Assembly (NCBI GenBank): GCA_949361645.1
Contig: OX442436.1
Coordinates: 434,001-498,000 of the forward strand
DNA from: Spongilla lacustris
Taxonomy: Eukaryota; Porifera; Demospongiae; Spongillida; Spongillidae
DNA: 64,000 nucleotides
Reading direction: 5' to 3'
A program made the position numbers and the translations under genes. The stretch's first letter is position 1. Each line of letters opens with the position of its first letter. Shown piece after piece: positions 26,401-38,689 of this stretch. The notes under the pieces are model-generated. The model did no database searches. It worked only from the letters and a program-made list of their open reading frames with translations, and was not told the origin of the DNA.

Positions 26401-26944
26401 CACCTCCTTCACTATGCTACTTCCCCTGGACCCAGCTGAGGGACTGCTGCACACAGAAGACACACCCTGGTCAGGGGCATCTCTGTCGCCCTCCAACATG
26501 GGCTCAAATGGGTTCCCTACAAAGGTGTCGTATTCTCTGTCACGAAAAGCTTCCGGTGGCAAGGTGAAGTGCTGCAGGGAGATGAACCTGTTGTCCACCA
26601 AAGTGGGCGTGCCCTGTGGGGTAATGGGATCCACATAGGGCTGGTGGGATAGGGGGAGTTGGTCTGCTGCTCTCTGAATGTCTCCAATGAAAGTGTAATA
26701 CTGGAGGGGGTGGAGGGGGTGGATGGGTGGGGCAGGGAGTAAAGGAAAAGAAAGAAGGAATGTGTGAATTCTGACACGCTCACAGTTGTACAATACCAAA
26801 TAAGGCATGCAGGTGATGAAGTCCATCCATCCAGAGAATGGGGACTGTTCTCTACCTCCGACCTACACGTGTTCATTACACAATCATTGAGGGAGTGGTC
26901 TACACACACACACACACACACACACACGCATGCACACGCACGCA

Positions 26945-27021
<77 letters not shown>

Positions 27022-28779
27022 ATGGAGCACTAACACAATCGTTATTGTACACACAACACCAGACATTGTAATGTCAGGTGTCTAAGCAACCTCCTTTGAC
27101 ATCATGCAGCTGTTGCACAATCATGTGGATAGAAGATGAATTGGGCAGGGGAGGGAGAGGAAGAGGGGAGGGAGAAGGAGGGGAGAGGGAGTGGGAGAGG
27201 GAGAGGGAGAGGGAAGGGTGAGGGATGGGGAGAGGAATAGGGAGGGTGAGATTCAGTGAATCTCTGCTGAAAGAAGCCCAGACAAAACAATATGTGGGTG
27301 CAGTGCAGTCAATGACTGCAGCCCTGTGTCTAGAGCTGGTTGTCTGGTCTACACTGTAGGCTTATAGCCACATCACTTACTGAAGGTGGGAAGATTGTGT
27401 GGGCATCAACCTTCAGAGGGAGAAAGTGGCCGAGCTTTGTCACGTAGATAAGATGCATGGCCACGGTAAACTCCAGGAAGGTCAGGTAACCATCCTTATC
27501 CACATCTGCAAGGGTCCTACAGGACAAAGGAGACAAGGTCCCACACTTCCTTTATCTCCACCACATGCCCTTTCCCCTCTCCGACTTCCCAACACTACAT
27601 AAGATGCCCCTCCCATCTTACACCCTCTATCACAGCCATCACCCCACACATCCCACAGCCATCACCCCACACATCCCTACAGCCAACACCCCAAACATCC
27701 CTACAGCCAACACCCCACACATCCCTACAGCCAACACCCCACACATCCCCACAGCCAACACCCCACACATCCCCACATCCATCACCCACACATCCCCACA
27801 GCCATCACCCCACACATCCCCACAGCCATCACCCCACACATCCCCACAGCCATCACCCCACACATCCCCACAGCCATCACTCACACATCCCCACATATCC
27901 TCACAGCCAACACTCCACACATCCCTACAGCCATCACCCTACCATATGTGGATGATAGTCTCCCTTGGGAGGTTTGACTTCATCAATAGGTAGCGTGCAG
28001 CTTCAGCTGACAAACAAAGAGTACAAAGGTCAGCATGGTGGTCAGAAAACAGACAGGTAGGCAGACAGGTAGAAGGGGGATTACTGGTGTCCATAAGCTG
28101 CTTACCTCCCAGGACTCCCTTTCCATTGTTGGTCTGGAAGGAGACAAAGGCACTGCGGCACTTCTGAAGATGGTTATCAGCAGGTGGGGCCAGCTTTGCG
28201 TGCGTAACAGCCTCGAGAAAGTTGACAAGGGCCTGGGGAAGTGTTGCTGGAAGAGACCTGCCACTGATCAGCGCGTGAACAAGACGCATCGCCACGGTAT
28301 ATTCCGCTGCAGATAGCTGTCCATCTAAATCCACATCTGAGAGACTCCTGAGAGACGGACGTGATGATGGTATGTCTCCGAGTATCTCAGGCAATACAGT
28401 TACTTGTATTATAACACGATACTCATGCACAGCCGGCACAGGTACGTGCGTGCCTCAGCCTGTATCGTGTGCGCCAACCTTGTGCGCACGTACGTTTGCA
28501 AACGTGGTGCATGCTTACCAGATTGCTCCGAGGATGTCATAGGAAAGGCCTGACTGCAAGAAAAACTTCCTAGCTCTCTCACCTGTACAAAGGAAGCAAG
28601 CAGCGTACCCCTTATTGCTGCACGCATCAACTTCTTTTGCAGACAGCGCGTGCGCTGTCTGACTTAACGAACTGTGACCTACCTCCAAGAAGTGTATCTC
28701 CTGGGGTTAGGCGATGGAAATAAGCAAATTGGTACGAGAATTCTTCCGGACGTATTTCCCACCCGTTCCCTGTCAACCA
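23114..28779 (-). CDS. Two-EH-domain endocytic adaptor with C-terminal coiled coil (5' partial)
   Basis: Eleven minus-strand exons keep one frame: 28683-28779, 28519-28582, 28106-28347, 27943-28006, 27381-27516, 25346-26700, 25088-25229, 24270-24334, 23938-24212, 23606-23798 and 23114-23393 (2913 nt, about 970 residues). EH1 (~10-105) has [20 protein letters not shown] and an EF-hand loop [15 protein letters not shown]2 (~113-200) has [11 protein letters not shown] and [15 protein letters not shown] domains bind NPF peptides in clathrin endocytosis, and the protein has its own NPF (VGNPFEPML). Residues ~201-700 are acidic and disordered. Residues ~705-950 are a Lys/Glu/Arg coiled coil. The layout recalls EPS15, intersectin and REPS proteins, but no exact orthologue was recognised. 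The first coding exon with the ATG was not located. The join at 25345 is uncertain because the donor GTGAGT overlaps an in-frame TGA. Confidence 0.78.
23452..23498. repeat. (CA)n microsatellite, intronic
   Basis: About 22 CA units in the last intron of the EH-domain gene. Confidence 0.9.
26902..27018. repeat. (CA)n microsatellite, intronic
   Basis: About 115 bp of CA repeat with a GCACGC interruption, in the intron (26701-27380) of the EH-domain gene. Confidence 0.95.
27630..27940. repeat. Intronic minisatellite, ACACATCCCCACAGCCATCA unit
   Basis: Around thirteen ~22-bp copies fill intron 27517-27942 of the EH-domain gene. On the minus strand the repeats abut the 5' splice site at 27942. 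Confidence 0.9.
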
Positions 28780-30497
28780 CTACAGTTAATTCTTCGATTC
28801 GCACCGGGTATCTCAGCCTACCTTGCGCCATTGCCGAAGATAATGAGACCTTTCAATTTGCAGCCGCTCTTCTCAAGGACGCTATTTGGTGGGCAGGGTT
28901 GACGTTAAACATATATTGCGTGCACGTGCATTTATCACGCCCACTATGCTGAACAAAGCCATCTGACAGTGGTGGGCGGAGTGGAGGCAAAACACGCCAG
29001 CTGTCCTATTGTACAATAGTACGCCAAAATTCTGCTAAATTAAAATTCCTAACATTGCCACAAAGACATTTGGCACGAGAAAATTATGTAGATCACCATA
29101 CCTAACTTCATGATCACTAACACTTTTAAGGAAATATTCACCAGAATGCATTCTAAATTACTTCTACGCGAGTCTACGATCGTTACGCCCTTGACAATCG
29201 AAATTAGTCTGGGTATGATCCGACTGACAATTTTTTAAAAAGAACTTAGTCGCCATTTTAACGACGTTGTTAATTGATTCTCTAATTGTTGTGCGCGTTC
29301 CACGCATATTACTTACAACTAATTACTCGAGGGACTCCCCTCGCGTCCTTTCTGGAATGTGCACAAGCACGCTTGGCGCGCGCGATTCCTTTCAAAGCCA
29401 ATTTGCTTCCGCCACCTGTGAAATATTAAGTAGAGCAGTCAGGAAATGAGTATGAGCGATATTGGGGAGTATACTTTACTGTACTAGAACCTTGCACTGA
29501 TATACACTGACAGAAGTTCTGGTCATAAACATTAGACCATCATTGCATGCTGAACGTTGTACTAAGTGCAAGGCCAAGGCCTTGCCAAGGCAAGGGTTCA
29601 ACTGATTTTCATCAGCAACCTGAATTATGGCGCTACTGATCATATAAATCCATTTTCCAGCACTTCATCCTGTCTGTAATTATGTAGTACCTGAGACAGG
29701 CAGTACTATATTGGCATTGATTTATTCTTTACCAATTGCTTCGCAGACGCCCTCATTTCATGAATCAGAGATTGCGTGATGGATTCATTGTCCTCCCCAA
29801 ATGCAATTGCCAGGCACGTCATAATCTCTTCAGCAGCAGACAGCAGCAAAACATCTTGATGTCTGCCGCGATGATTTTATCGTGTCCTCCAGGTGCAGGA
29901 CAATACTGAGTGTGTTTTGTGAATACTAGTACATGCATGGTAGGATGGCATGAATATTAGTTGAAACAAAGACATTACATTGCCTCGGCACCACGCAATC
30001 CTCTGTGTGCGCCTGCCACTAAAAAGGAATGGCACCGATAATGTTCTGACGTTGAGCAGCAAGGCTTTGGTCCATAACTTTTTGATAGCACTGCTTCACT
30101 GTACCGTATGTGTCAATCAGTTCCAAATACAGTGTGAAATGCGCTTGTCGCTGCATACATTTGCATATGAGCTCCTTACATAGGTATATTGCACGGTATG
30201 TTTATGTGGTGCGCCTCCATTGACTATTAATGATATAAAGTCATAAATATGCATGGTCGATTCTTTGCTATAAAATACAACTGTCAAGTGGCATGTTTTA
30301 AATGTCTAAATTTGTGACGTGTGCTATGACATCTGTTAGGTGCTGAGCTTTAGAAACTGCGCACGTAGCTGTAAGCAAAGCGATGCGCATAAACTTTTAA
30401 AAAGTGAGAGAATACGGTATGTGGTCGTATTATTCCTACGTCATATACGGTATCATCTAATTAATATCGTTGTTTTGTAATTGTCCAGCCGCATGCT
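28780..30497. other. Intergenic region between EH-domain gene and SDR array
   Basis: The first ~200 bp must hold the first exon and promoter of the EH-domain gene. The rest is AT-rich, unannotated DNA ending in the upstream region of SDR copy A. Reading frames are short and unsupported. Confidence 0.4.
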
Positions 30498-33400
30498 ATG
30501 TCTACACAAACGTTACTCGTTTTCGGTGGAACGATAATTGTTGGAACCTTGTATCTACTCCGCCGATATGTAGCAGGAGGTGTTTGCCACTCGCGGGCTA
30601 AGCTTGACGGTAAAACCATCATCATCACTGGTGCTAACACGGGCATTGGTAAGGAGACAGCTATAGACCTGGCCAGGAGAGGAGCTCGCGTGATCATAGC
30701 TTGCAGAAGTGCAGAGAAGGGAGAAGAGGCCGTTGTGGAAGTTCGAGCGAAGAGCGGTAACGACAAGGTTGTATTCCGACGACTAGACCTCGCCTCCTTG
30801 GAGTCAGTTCGACAGTTTGCCTCTAAAGTTCTAGAAGAGGAGCCGACGATCGACATCTTGATCAACAATGCCGGAGTGATGGCTTGTCCGTACTCAAAGA
30901 CGGAGGACGGATTTGAAATGCAATTCGGTGTGAACCATCTCGGTCACTTCCTCCTAACAAACCTCATTCTCGATCGACTGAAGGAGTCTCCCGCTGCTCG
31001 TATCGTCAACGTCTCTTCAACTGCACACAGGCGAACAGAAGGGATCAACTTTGATGATTTGAACAGTGAGAAATCGTACAATTCTTTCGTGGCATACGGT
31101 CAAAGTAAATTAGCCAATATTCTGTTCACCCGTTCTCTGGCAAAGCGTCTCGTCGGTACCAGCGTTATTGCTAACTGCCTCCACCCCGGCGTCATCAGGA
31201 CAGAACTTGGTCGTCATATATTCAGCGGACTACCTGGACAGGCAAGTGTATCAGTTATTATCGGTTAGTCAGTGTAATTAACTATTGTGGTCTTCCCCGC
31301 TTTGCCTATCACTTTACTATACCTCCCCAACCTCCAAAAAATATAATGGACAAAAAAGCTTACTGTCCTTCCTATATGGGACAGTTCACGACAACATGAC
31401 TCAACGTGTAATGCTGGTGCAGAAATTGCTATAACTTTCAAATGGTTAATGATATTATCTTTCTGTTTTCAACACTACATACCACAGCATTCTTAACTCC
31501 ATGCGAGCTTCAATGCCTCATGGGGTTCAAATCTGCCATGTATTTCGGCAGGAGCATAATTCAGTTTGTACATAGAAGAGTCCCGTTGTTTAGTTTGTGT
31601 TATTAGTTACCAGTATGGAGATGCTATTGAACTAAGTACATGCACACTTTCTCTCTCAGTTTGTGTCACCAAACCGCAATGTATGGGAGGCAGGGGGACT
31701 GTGTCATTGGCACGAATCAATGTTTGCACACTCTGTTGAACAGTGTCTCCCTAACAAAAGTTAAAACAAACAGACCAAATGTATAGCAACAGGACTCCTC
31801 TTACGTATGAGCTGAATTTGGACATTCCTTCATAAAGTGAACCGTGTAGTGTATATACAATTCTGAAAAAATAGCAAGTCAGAATTCCTTGATTTTTATA
31901 TATGAAAATAAAAGCTGTTTAGTCAAACTGTCCTGTATATGTACATATTGTACAGTTTTGAAAATGTAGTTTTCATCTCAGTAGATTTTCTGAGAGTTCA
32001 TCCATCAGTTGTACTGATAAGGCCTTGGAGTTATAACTACATACAACCTGAGAACGTTAGTGATACAGGGTCTTCACGGAAGAATGCAACGCTTTTGAAT
32101 GAACATAATTTTAATTTTTAAATAGGATTATCAATCTAAATCAATTTATGAATACACAATAACCATGGTTAGGCAAATACCAAACGCATTATTAAAATTC
32201 AATTATCTTTTACAGTTCATACCTTGTAATTAATTAATTTGATACAGAAATGTACGACAACTTTTATTACAAGATTTATAATCTGAAGAATAGCTGTGAA
32301 AAAAGTATGAAATTTAATTAATTGACGTTTTACTAGTTAATTAATATCAAAACAACTATTCAAACTTGAAAATGCTAAAGGGCCACTACAATTGTAATGT
32401 TATAGTAACTCACCATTACATGATCTAATACAGAATCAAATTGTGTTTTTTACTTCATTTAATCATGGAGTAATTAGTGATGGTTATTAAAATTAGTTAC
32501 CCCATAACAGCTTCAATCTTAATAACTTTAAAGCAAATTACGGTTTTAAATGTTAAAAACTCACTATTGAACTCAGTAACTTGAAATCAGTGCTGTTCCA
32601 CTGCATACTCAGATCTTGCGTTACTTATTACTAGTTATTAAAATCAATTATCTCTAACGAATAATGTTGATAATAGAGGGCTTTAAATATTTTGATTTAT
32701 GAGGGCTTTGATACAATTACTTAACCGCTTACAATAATTTAAATGTTAGTATTTGCCCAACTTCTGCAACATATGTTAAAGAAATCAAACAGTTAATTAA
32801 AAGTTATAGTGATGTAAAAGCGTTGCGTTCTTTTGTGAAGACCCTGTATATAGGATTGATGCCAATGGTGGTGTAAGAAGGAAGGGAACAAGTGATTGGA
32901 GATATGATAACTATATGTAGCAACATAAATATGATGCAGTATTACAGAGTATTATATTGTCTCCAATCCCTTGTTCCCTTCCAATTCTTACACCACCATT
33001 GCCTTCAAATCCTATTTACCACTAACTTTCTCAGAGAGAATGTTTTTGTGTATACATATTTTTTACTGCACAATCCATACAGTAAAATACACACAAGGAT
33101 AATGCATAGGTTTGTATGACAAAAAAATCCAGCCATTGTTATTATTGCCTGGCAACACAATATATATAAATTATGTCACCTTTGCAGCTGTTATAGATCA
33201 TAACTCATGTGCCAAGCTTTTCAAAATGTTCCATGCACTGCCTTCTTACATCTTGGTTCGATTTTTCATCAGCATGCTAGCTGTCACGAGCAGACACCCA
33301 CTTTTGTTTCAGGATCAGCATTGTAACTTTGTCTTGATTTTGGAGGTATTCCTCATGTCATTTGGCCCTCCTCTTTTGTTCCCATGAAGGCATTTTGACA

Positions 33401-35245
33401 AAAACAAACTCTCTCTGTCTGACACTCTTCATCATCACTTGCAGCTTCAGAAGTATGCTGCTCTGTATGAAATACTTGGTCTGTATGAAGTATGCTGCTC
33501 TGTATGAAATACTTGGTCTGTATGAAGTATGCTGCTCTGTAGGAAGTATGCTGCTCTGTATGAAATACTTGGTCTGTATGAAGTATGCTGCTCTGTAGGA
33601 AGTATGCTGCTCTGTATGAAATACTTGGTCTGTATGAAGTATGCTGCTCTGTATGAAATACTTGGTCTGTATGAAGTATGCTGCTCTGTATGAAGTATGC
33701 TGCTCTGTATGAAGTATGCTGCTCTGTATGAAATACTTGGTCTGGACGAACAGCATATGCTGCCACAAACATAGAGTAGTACTCTAGTGAAAGAGACAAC
33801 TGTAATTGGAGATCCTCTTCAACTGTAATTGGAGCAAGGCACATGTCAATTCGTTTTTTTTTTTTTACTTCAAGTGCCACACCATCAGCTATGAAACTTG
33901 CTATGGTTACTTTGTCTGAGAGTGTTGTTCCTGACAGCTGCTTTCATTGCATCATGGGGTCCTGCTGTGTTATCTTGGGATCCATGCCATGATCAATCAC
34001 TCGCTCTTTTACCAGTTCAAAGAAAATTTTCAAACGAGAGTCACTTCCTGACATTGCTCGACTAATATGTGACAGATTCCGTGGCACACGCAAGGAAATG
34101 GGAGAGCCTTGCTGCAATGCCCTTCTGCGAAATTGTTTCCACCATCGATCGGTAGGTAGCCCCGATTCCCCCGTAAACTGATTTCCTTCTGCTTTTGCAG
34201 GTTTAAACACCCCTTCCTTGCTCATTCCCATGCCTCTGTAGTTCAAGAAAAGCATCGCTTTAATGAGGCCCGCCTCAGCTTCTTGTGATAGCTTGGGTTT
34301 CATGCCACCTTTGCAGCAAACAATAATCGGCAAGATGATAATCGATACAGTGTTGTGGGGTTCATTCCACTAGCAGACGAAATCATCCAAAATGACCCCT
34401 TTTGTGATTTGTATACCTCTACAGCCATTCGTGCTACTGTAGCAGAAAAGCCCTTGCGCAATTTTGTCTCCCTTGTGGCCATATTAGCACACTACATACA
34501 CATAAGTAAAACTGCACAATGACTTCATGTTTTCAATCATGATGTGGTTGATAAAATCCTTTGAAGTGGCTGTTTCTTATTTAGTACCTCTCCTGTACAT
34601 CAGAGAGCACTTGCCGAAAAGTCAGTTTTCGGAATCTAACGTTTTTTATTCATTTATAAGTTGTTTACTTTAGTTGAAAATAATAAGGGAATTAGACTGT
34701 TTCATAATAGATTTCCTTGCTCTACTTTAGTTCTTACGTGTTGGAAATCAGGTGTGTGGTTTATACATTATCAGCAATTGAAGTTTTGTCATGCATGACT
34801 TGACATCTTCGATTTCCCTATAAGATTTATTTGACAGCTCATTGTGATAAAATCAATTTAGTCATGTGACCAATTCTACTTTTGATCAATAGCTACCAAT
34901 CTGACGCCATTGTTAGTATACTTCAACATTGTCCTTATGTAAGGACCATGTTCCTTAAATAAGGACGATTTGAGATTAGACGTTAAGCTGTCCCTCATGT
35001 GATTACTGTTCTATTTATTTCAGATGTGCTATTTCTTTTTGACGCCCATCGCCTTTCTTCTCATGAAGTCTCCACGGGAAGGTGCCCAGACCACCATCTA
35101 CTGTGCGGTGGATGAGGCAGTGGAGGGAGTCTCTGGTAAGTACTTCAAGGACTGCAAGGTTGCTACACCAATTACCAAAGCTGCAGTTGATGATGACATG
35201 GCTGAGCGGCTTTGGGAAGTCAGTGCTGAGCTGGTGGGACTATAG
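30498..35245 (+). CDS. Retinol dehydrogenase-like SDR, array copy A
   Basis: Two-exon short-chain dehydrogenase of the RDH11-14 type, expected to interconvert retinal/retinol or other carbonyls with NADP(H) at a membrane. Exon 1 is 30498-31241 (248 codons) and exon 2 is 35024-35245, joined in phase 0 to 321 residues. Residues ~1-28 are a membrane anchor followed by [10 protein letters not shown] (44-51) is the nucleotide site, NNAG is at 123-126, Ser174 lies in VNVSS, and Tyr200/Lys204 form YGQSK. Exon 2 supplies the family's end ([19 protein letters not shown]). The donor after CCTGGACAG is GCAAGT, a GC-AG intron. The 3.8-kb intron, huge for this genome, holds several transposon remnants. 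Without splicing, exon 1 runs on only 8 codons. Confidence 0.88.
31242..32065. other. SDR copy A intron, degraded foldback DNA
   Basis: The stretch ~31365-31850 resembles a diverged copy of the large palindrome at 42741-43577. It has TATATGGGACAGT near its left end, ATAGAAGAGTCCCGTTG on one arm and CAACAGGACTCCTCTTA on the other. The copy is too decayed to place its ends. Confidence 0.4.
32066..32846. mobile_element. 781-bp TIR element, ends CAGGGTCTTCAC, TA-flanked
   Basis: Terminal inverted repeats of ~33 bp (CAGGGTCTTCACGGAAGAAT at left, its complement at right with a few changes) are flanked by TA on both sides. The inside is AT-rich and non-coding. TA flanks and a CAG start fit a non-autonomous Tc1/mariner-type element, inserted in the intron of SDR copy A. 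Confidence 0.7.
32850..33013. mobile_element. Small hairpin element
   Basis: Arms of ~55 bp, from ATAGGATTGATGCCAATGG and matching its complement near 32965-33013, fold back around a ~50-bp loop. It abuts the 781-bp element. Confidence 0.65.
33452..33745. repeat. Minisatellite with TATGAAGTATGCTGCTCTG unit
   Basis: Alternating ~18-19-bp variants (TATGAAGTATGCTGCTCTG and TATGAAATACTTGGTCTG) repeat about fifteen times. It may have grown inside the 3' part of the minus-strand transposase remnant beside it. Confidence 0.9.
33944..34482 (-). pseudogene. Pogo-like transposase fragment (Psq/CENP-B HTH)
   Basis: On the minus strand from 34482, [20 protein letters not shown] then [14 protein letters not shown] resembles a Psq-type helix-turn-helix. 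After a frameshift near 34320, [18 protein letters not shown] and [14 protein letters not shown] match the second CENP-B-type DNA-binding half, followed by [14 protein letters not shown]. The DDE catalytic region is absent or unrecognisable. It is a truncated, dead copy inside the intron of SDR copy A. Confidence 0.65.
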
Positions 35246-36055
35246 CATATGCCCCTCCCCCATGCCCCCAATGGTTAAGAAGTATTACTATATTCCAATA
35301 GGCAGTATTGCTGTATGCTATTGTAGGAAGCCCAATGATTATTGCTTGCTGAACATGTACTGTGGGTCGGAAAGTAAGATACATGTCAGAAGAGAACCAA
35401 TCCATATGTCTCCTTCAGGATTGAACAACTAGTTAACCTCTGCTTCATCAGGTAAAGTGCAAACCAGCTGAAGATGAACAGCTAGCAGAACTCCTTGCCT
35501 CAGTATGTTGCATAAGAGAAAGTTTCAAACTGTTGAGCAACTGCACTGGATACCACTGGATAGCACTGGATACCACTGCATCACCTTTGGATACTTGAGT
35601 GGGTGTTGAGGGCCTAGGATAGGGGCTAATGTGAGTGCCCCTCCTCCAGTCTTCTATGATGAGGTTCTTTGATAATATAGTGAGGAACGCTACGATGTTT
35701 GTTGCACTAACCAGGGGTATATAGAACATTTACGACCTAAAAAAAAAAAAAAAAGATCAGCGACCATTCACAATGGCTAAAACAAAACTCTGATACCTGA
35801 ATGCGCACCAATTACGTTCTGTTATGGACCCTTTCCACGTTTTAGTAACCGTGGTGATGATTTTTGTGTCGCCATCACTTTTGGTAGGCAACTTTCAATG
35901 TAAGATGGAGGTATAAAAGTTTAGATGTGTTGTCTACGCAACTGTATTTATTGACTTACTCCGGCCACCCTAGCCAACCATTAGCCCCGGCCCTATTTTA
36001 ATATGTGGGCGTTACAAGCGTTTCATATTTAACGGCACCGCTCAGCTTTCCTAAC
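35246..36055. other. Spacer between SDR copies A and B
   Basis: No gene recognised. The last ~60 bp (GCTTTCCTAACATGGC) match the upstream region of copy C, so the promoter was duplicated with the gene. Confidence 0.45.
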
Positions 36056-36991
36056 ATGGCTTCAACAATTGCGCTCCTTAAGTGTATTTTAGGCGGGACG
36101 ATTGGCGTAGGAACGTTGTATCTCATTCGACGATACTTCGCAGGAGATGTTTGTCTCTCGCGGGCTAGGCTTGACGGTAAAACCGTCATCATCACTGGTG
36201 CTAACACGGGCATTGGTAAGGAGACAGCTATAGACCTGGCCAGGAGAGGAGCTCGCGTGATCATAGCTTGCATGCAGAAGTGCAGAGAAGGGAGAAGAGA
36301 CCGTTGTGGAAGTTCGAGCGAAGAGCGGTAACGACAATGTTGTATTCCGACGACTAGACCTCGCCTCCTTGGAGTCAGTTTGACGGTTTGCTTCTAAAGT
36401 TCTAGAAGAGGAGCCGACGATCGACATCTTGATCAACAATGCCGGAGTGATGGCTTGTCCGTATTCAAAGACGGAGGACGGATTTGAAATGCTATTCGGT
36501 GTGAACCATCTCGGTCAAACCTCTTTCTCGATCGACTGAAGGAGTCTCCCGCTGCTCGTATCGTCAACGTCTCTTCTACGGGTCATAAATTTGCAAAACG
36601 GATCAACTTTGATGATTTGAACAGTGAGAAATCGTACAGTTCTTTAGTCAAAGTAAATTGGCCAATATTCTGTTCACCCGTTCTCTGGCGAAGCATCTCG
36701 TCGGTACCAGCGTTATTGCTAACTGCCTCCATCCCGGTGGTGTTAGGACGGAAATTGTTCGGCACGTATATACTGATGCGGTAAGTCAGTATCTGTTTAA
36801 TCAAGGGCGGATGGTCCGGACCCCCCCTCAGGACCCATGATGAAATAATTACTATTGATACCCCAGTCACGTGCGCATAAAGGTGCTTCGTGCTTCGGTG
36901 TATTGTTCCTCGACGACGCGTCGCTTAAATGCGTTGCTTTGCATTCTTCGTATATTATACAGGCGTCGGAAGGTAAATTACGAAATTTAAC

Positions 36992-37014
36992 CTGGGGGGG
37001 GGGGGGGGGGGGGG
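36992..37014. repeat. Poly(G) tract
   Basis: About 21 consecutive G in the intron of SDR pseudogene B, followed by AAAGGG. Similar runs lie at 10898, 40298 and 63888, and a C run at 55456. Confidence 0.9.
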
Positions 37015-37753
37015 AAAGGGTAGGCGGCTGATTTAATTTCATACAATGACATCGTTCGTACACGCGACAGTGACATAGAGACAATATACTATCTCTGGTG
37101 ACGCGTACATGCGTCGCCTATGTCAGGCTATGTGATTCCCGCGATTTTTATCTATGATTCACTTGACCAGCATTTATACGTGCCAAGAGCTAGGTGGTTT
37201 TCAAACTGCAGGCTACATAGGTCCGCAGAAGATTTATGCAGCTGATGCACAGGGGAAGAAATAGAATACTGTTCATTGCATGAAGTAGGTTATCTGAATA
37301 TGATGCAAATTTTAAGTGGCTCAAGTATCGAAGTATAATAACTAAGCGCACGTACAAATTAAATCTGACGAAACGGACAGTTGAAACACACCCATTTAAA
37401 ATCCACATAATTATAAGCCTGGGAACAAGAACTTAACTGAGTGCAAGTGACTGCCTCCGTTTCCATGCAATCTCTCTATGGAATTACATGCACAAAAAAA
37501 ATTGCAGCGCGCGCCCCTCCCCTCATCTATTATTCATGTCGGACCCCCCCTCGCCGAATTCCTGGATCCGCCACTGTTAATGCATTCTTTGTGTGCACAT
37601 CTTTGTATTTATGTAACCTTAAAAAAAAAAAGCAACATAAATCTAATGCCGTTTTACAAAATAATAAGTTTATTTTGCACGCACACCTATTTGCTAACTG
37701 CACTCCACACATGCGTGTTTCATACTGCTTCTGTTTGGTTTCATGAACATGTT

Positions 37754-38146
37754 GATTTGAAGTATCGTGAATACGATTAGCAAAATTTATTGCCGATGTA
37801 CCGTAGAATCAATTGGACTTTAGGGAGCGTATTTGGATAGGCCATCGAATACCTACAATGTAGTAAAACTGCCTACGCTTAAGGCCGGCATACACGATTT
37901 TGTGGTCAAATAGCATCGAGATTTCGTGAGAACGAATAGTTTAGGTAACGAGCGATTTGTCGTCAGAATATAGAAAGCCCCTCTAATTCGGAGCGACATG
38001 TCGACAGAAAGGTCAAAGAGATTTGCCGATAGGTCTTTGATATCTATAAATTAATGAATGTATGATTTCCGTAATTCCTTGATTCCTTACTTTTTTTACT
38101 CAATTGGTGTCAAATCCTACATAACTAATTAAATTTTTATATCTTG
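37754..38146. mobile_element. Composite insertion in copy B intron (Helitron leader piece plus MITE arm)
   Basis: The intron of copy D (59370-59385) reads CATGTT then TAGTATTGCAG. In copy B the same words are split by 393 bp. The insert starts with the Helitron leader (TGAATACGATTAGCAAAA, as at 6100 and 46110) and ends with one arm of the palindromic MITE (TTTTTATATCTTG). The paralogue gives a natural empty site. Confidence 0.65.
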
Positions 38147-38689
38147 TAGTATTGCAGCTGCGGATGTGAATAATTGGCTGATTTATACTTCTGAATTTAT
38201 TTTTAACACTTCAGACGCTCTATTTCCTTTTGACGCCCATCATCTTTCTTATCCGAAAGTCTCCATGGGAAGGTGCCCAGACCACCATCTACTGTGCGGT
38301 GGATGAGGCAGTAGAGGGAGTCTCTGGTAAGTACTTCAAGGACTGCAAGGTTGTGCAGCCTAGCAAACCTGCCCTTGATGATAACATGGCTGAGCGGCTT
38401 TGGGAAGTCAGTGCTGAGCTGGTGGGACTATAGCATATGCCCCTCCCCCATGCCCCCAATGGGGCTAGCAGCTTAGTTGTTGTGTGTTAGTACACTTGTA
38501 GTATGCTCCTTGCAACTGTCAAATTGTATGCTGCCTCATCAGCACTCTTGTGGGCAAGCCAGCTCATTATTCACAGACTATATAACTCACTCCTTACATG
38601 GATATGTAGTCTACAGCCATGCAAGCCGCATTGTGCATTAAATCTGAAAGTATTAAAACCATCCTAATGTGCTGCCGGTTTGTGGTTGG

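Larger units (their letters stand above)
36056..38433 (+). pseudogene. Retinol dehydrogenase-like SDR, array copy B (pseudogene)
   Basis: Exon 1 (36056-36780) follows copies C and D closely but is broken. A 4-bp duplication after GCTTGCATGCAGAAG (near 36268) shifts the frame. CGA has become TGA at ~36380 (GTTTGACGG). A deletion near 36518 removes the bases encoding HFLLTN, and another near 36646 removes the VAY of the active site. The donor GTAAGT at 36781 is intact. Exon 2 (38215-38433) is still open, with acceptor TTCAG. The damage is confined to exon 1. The intron holds transposon insertions. A functional product is very unlikely. Confidence 0.88.

Noticed and set aside
30461..30868. Minus-strand frame repeated at 36089, 55521 and 58307
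   Set aside because: Antisense shadow of SDR exon 1, repeated because the gene is repeated.
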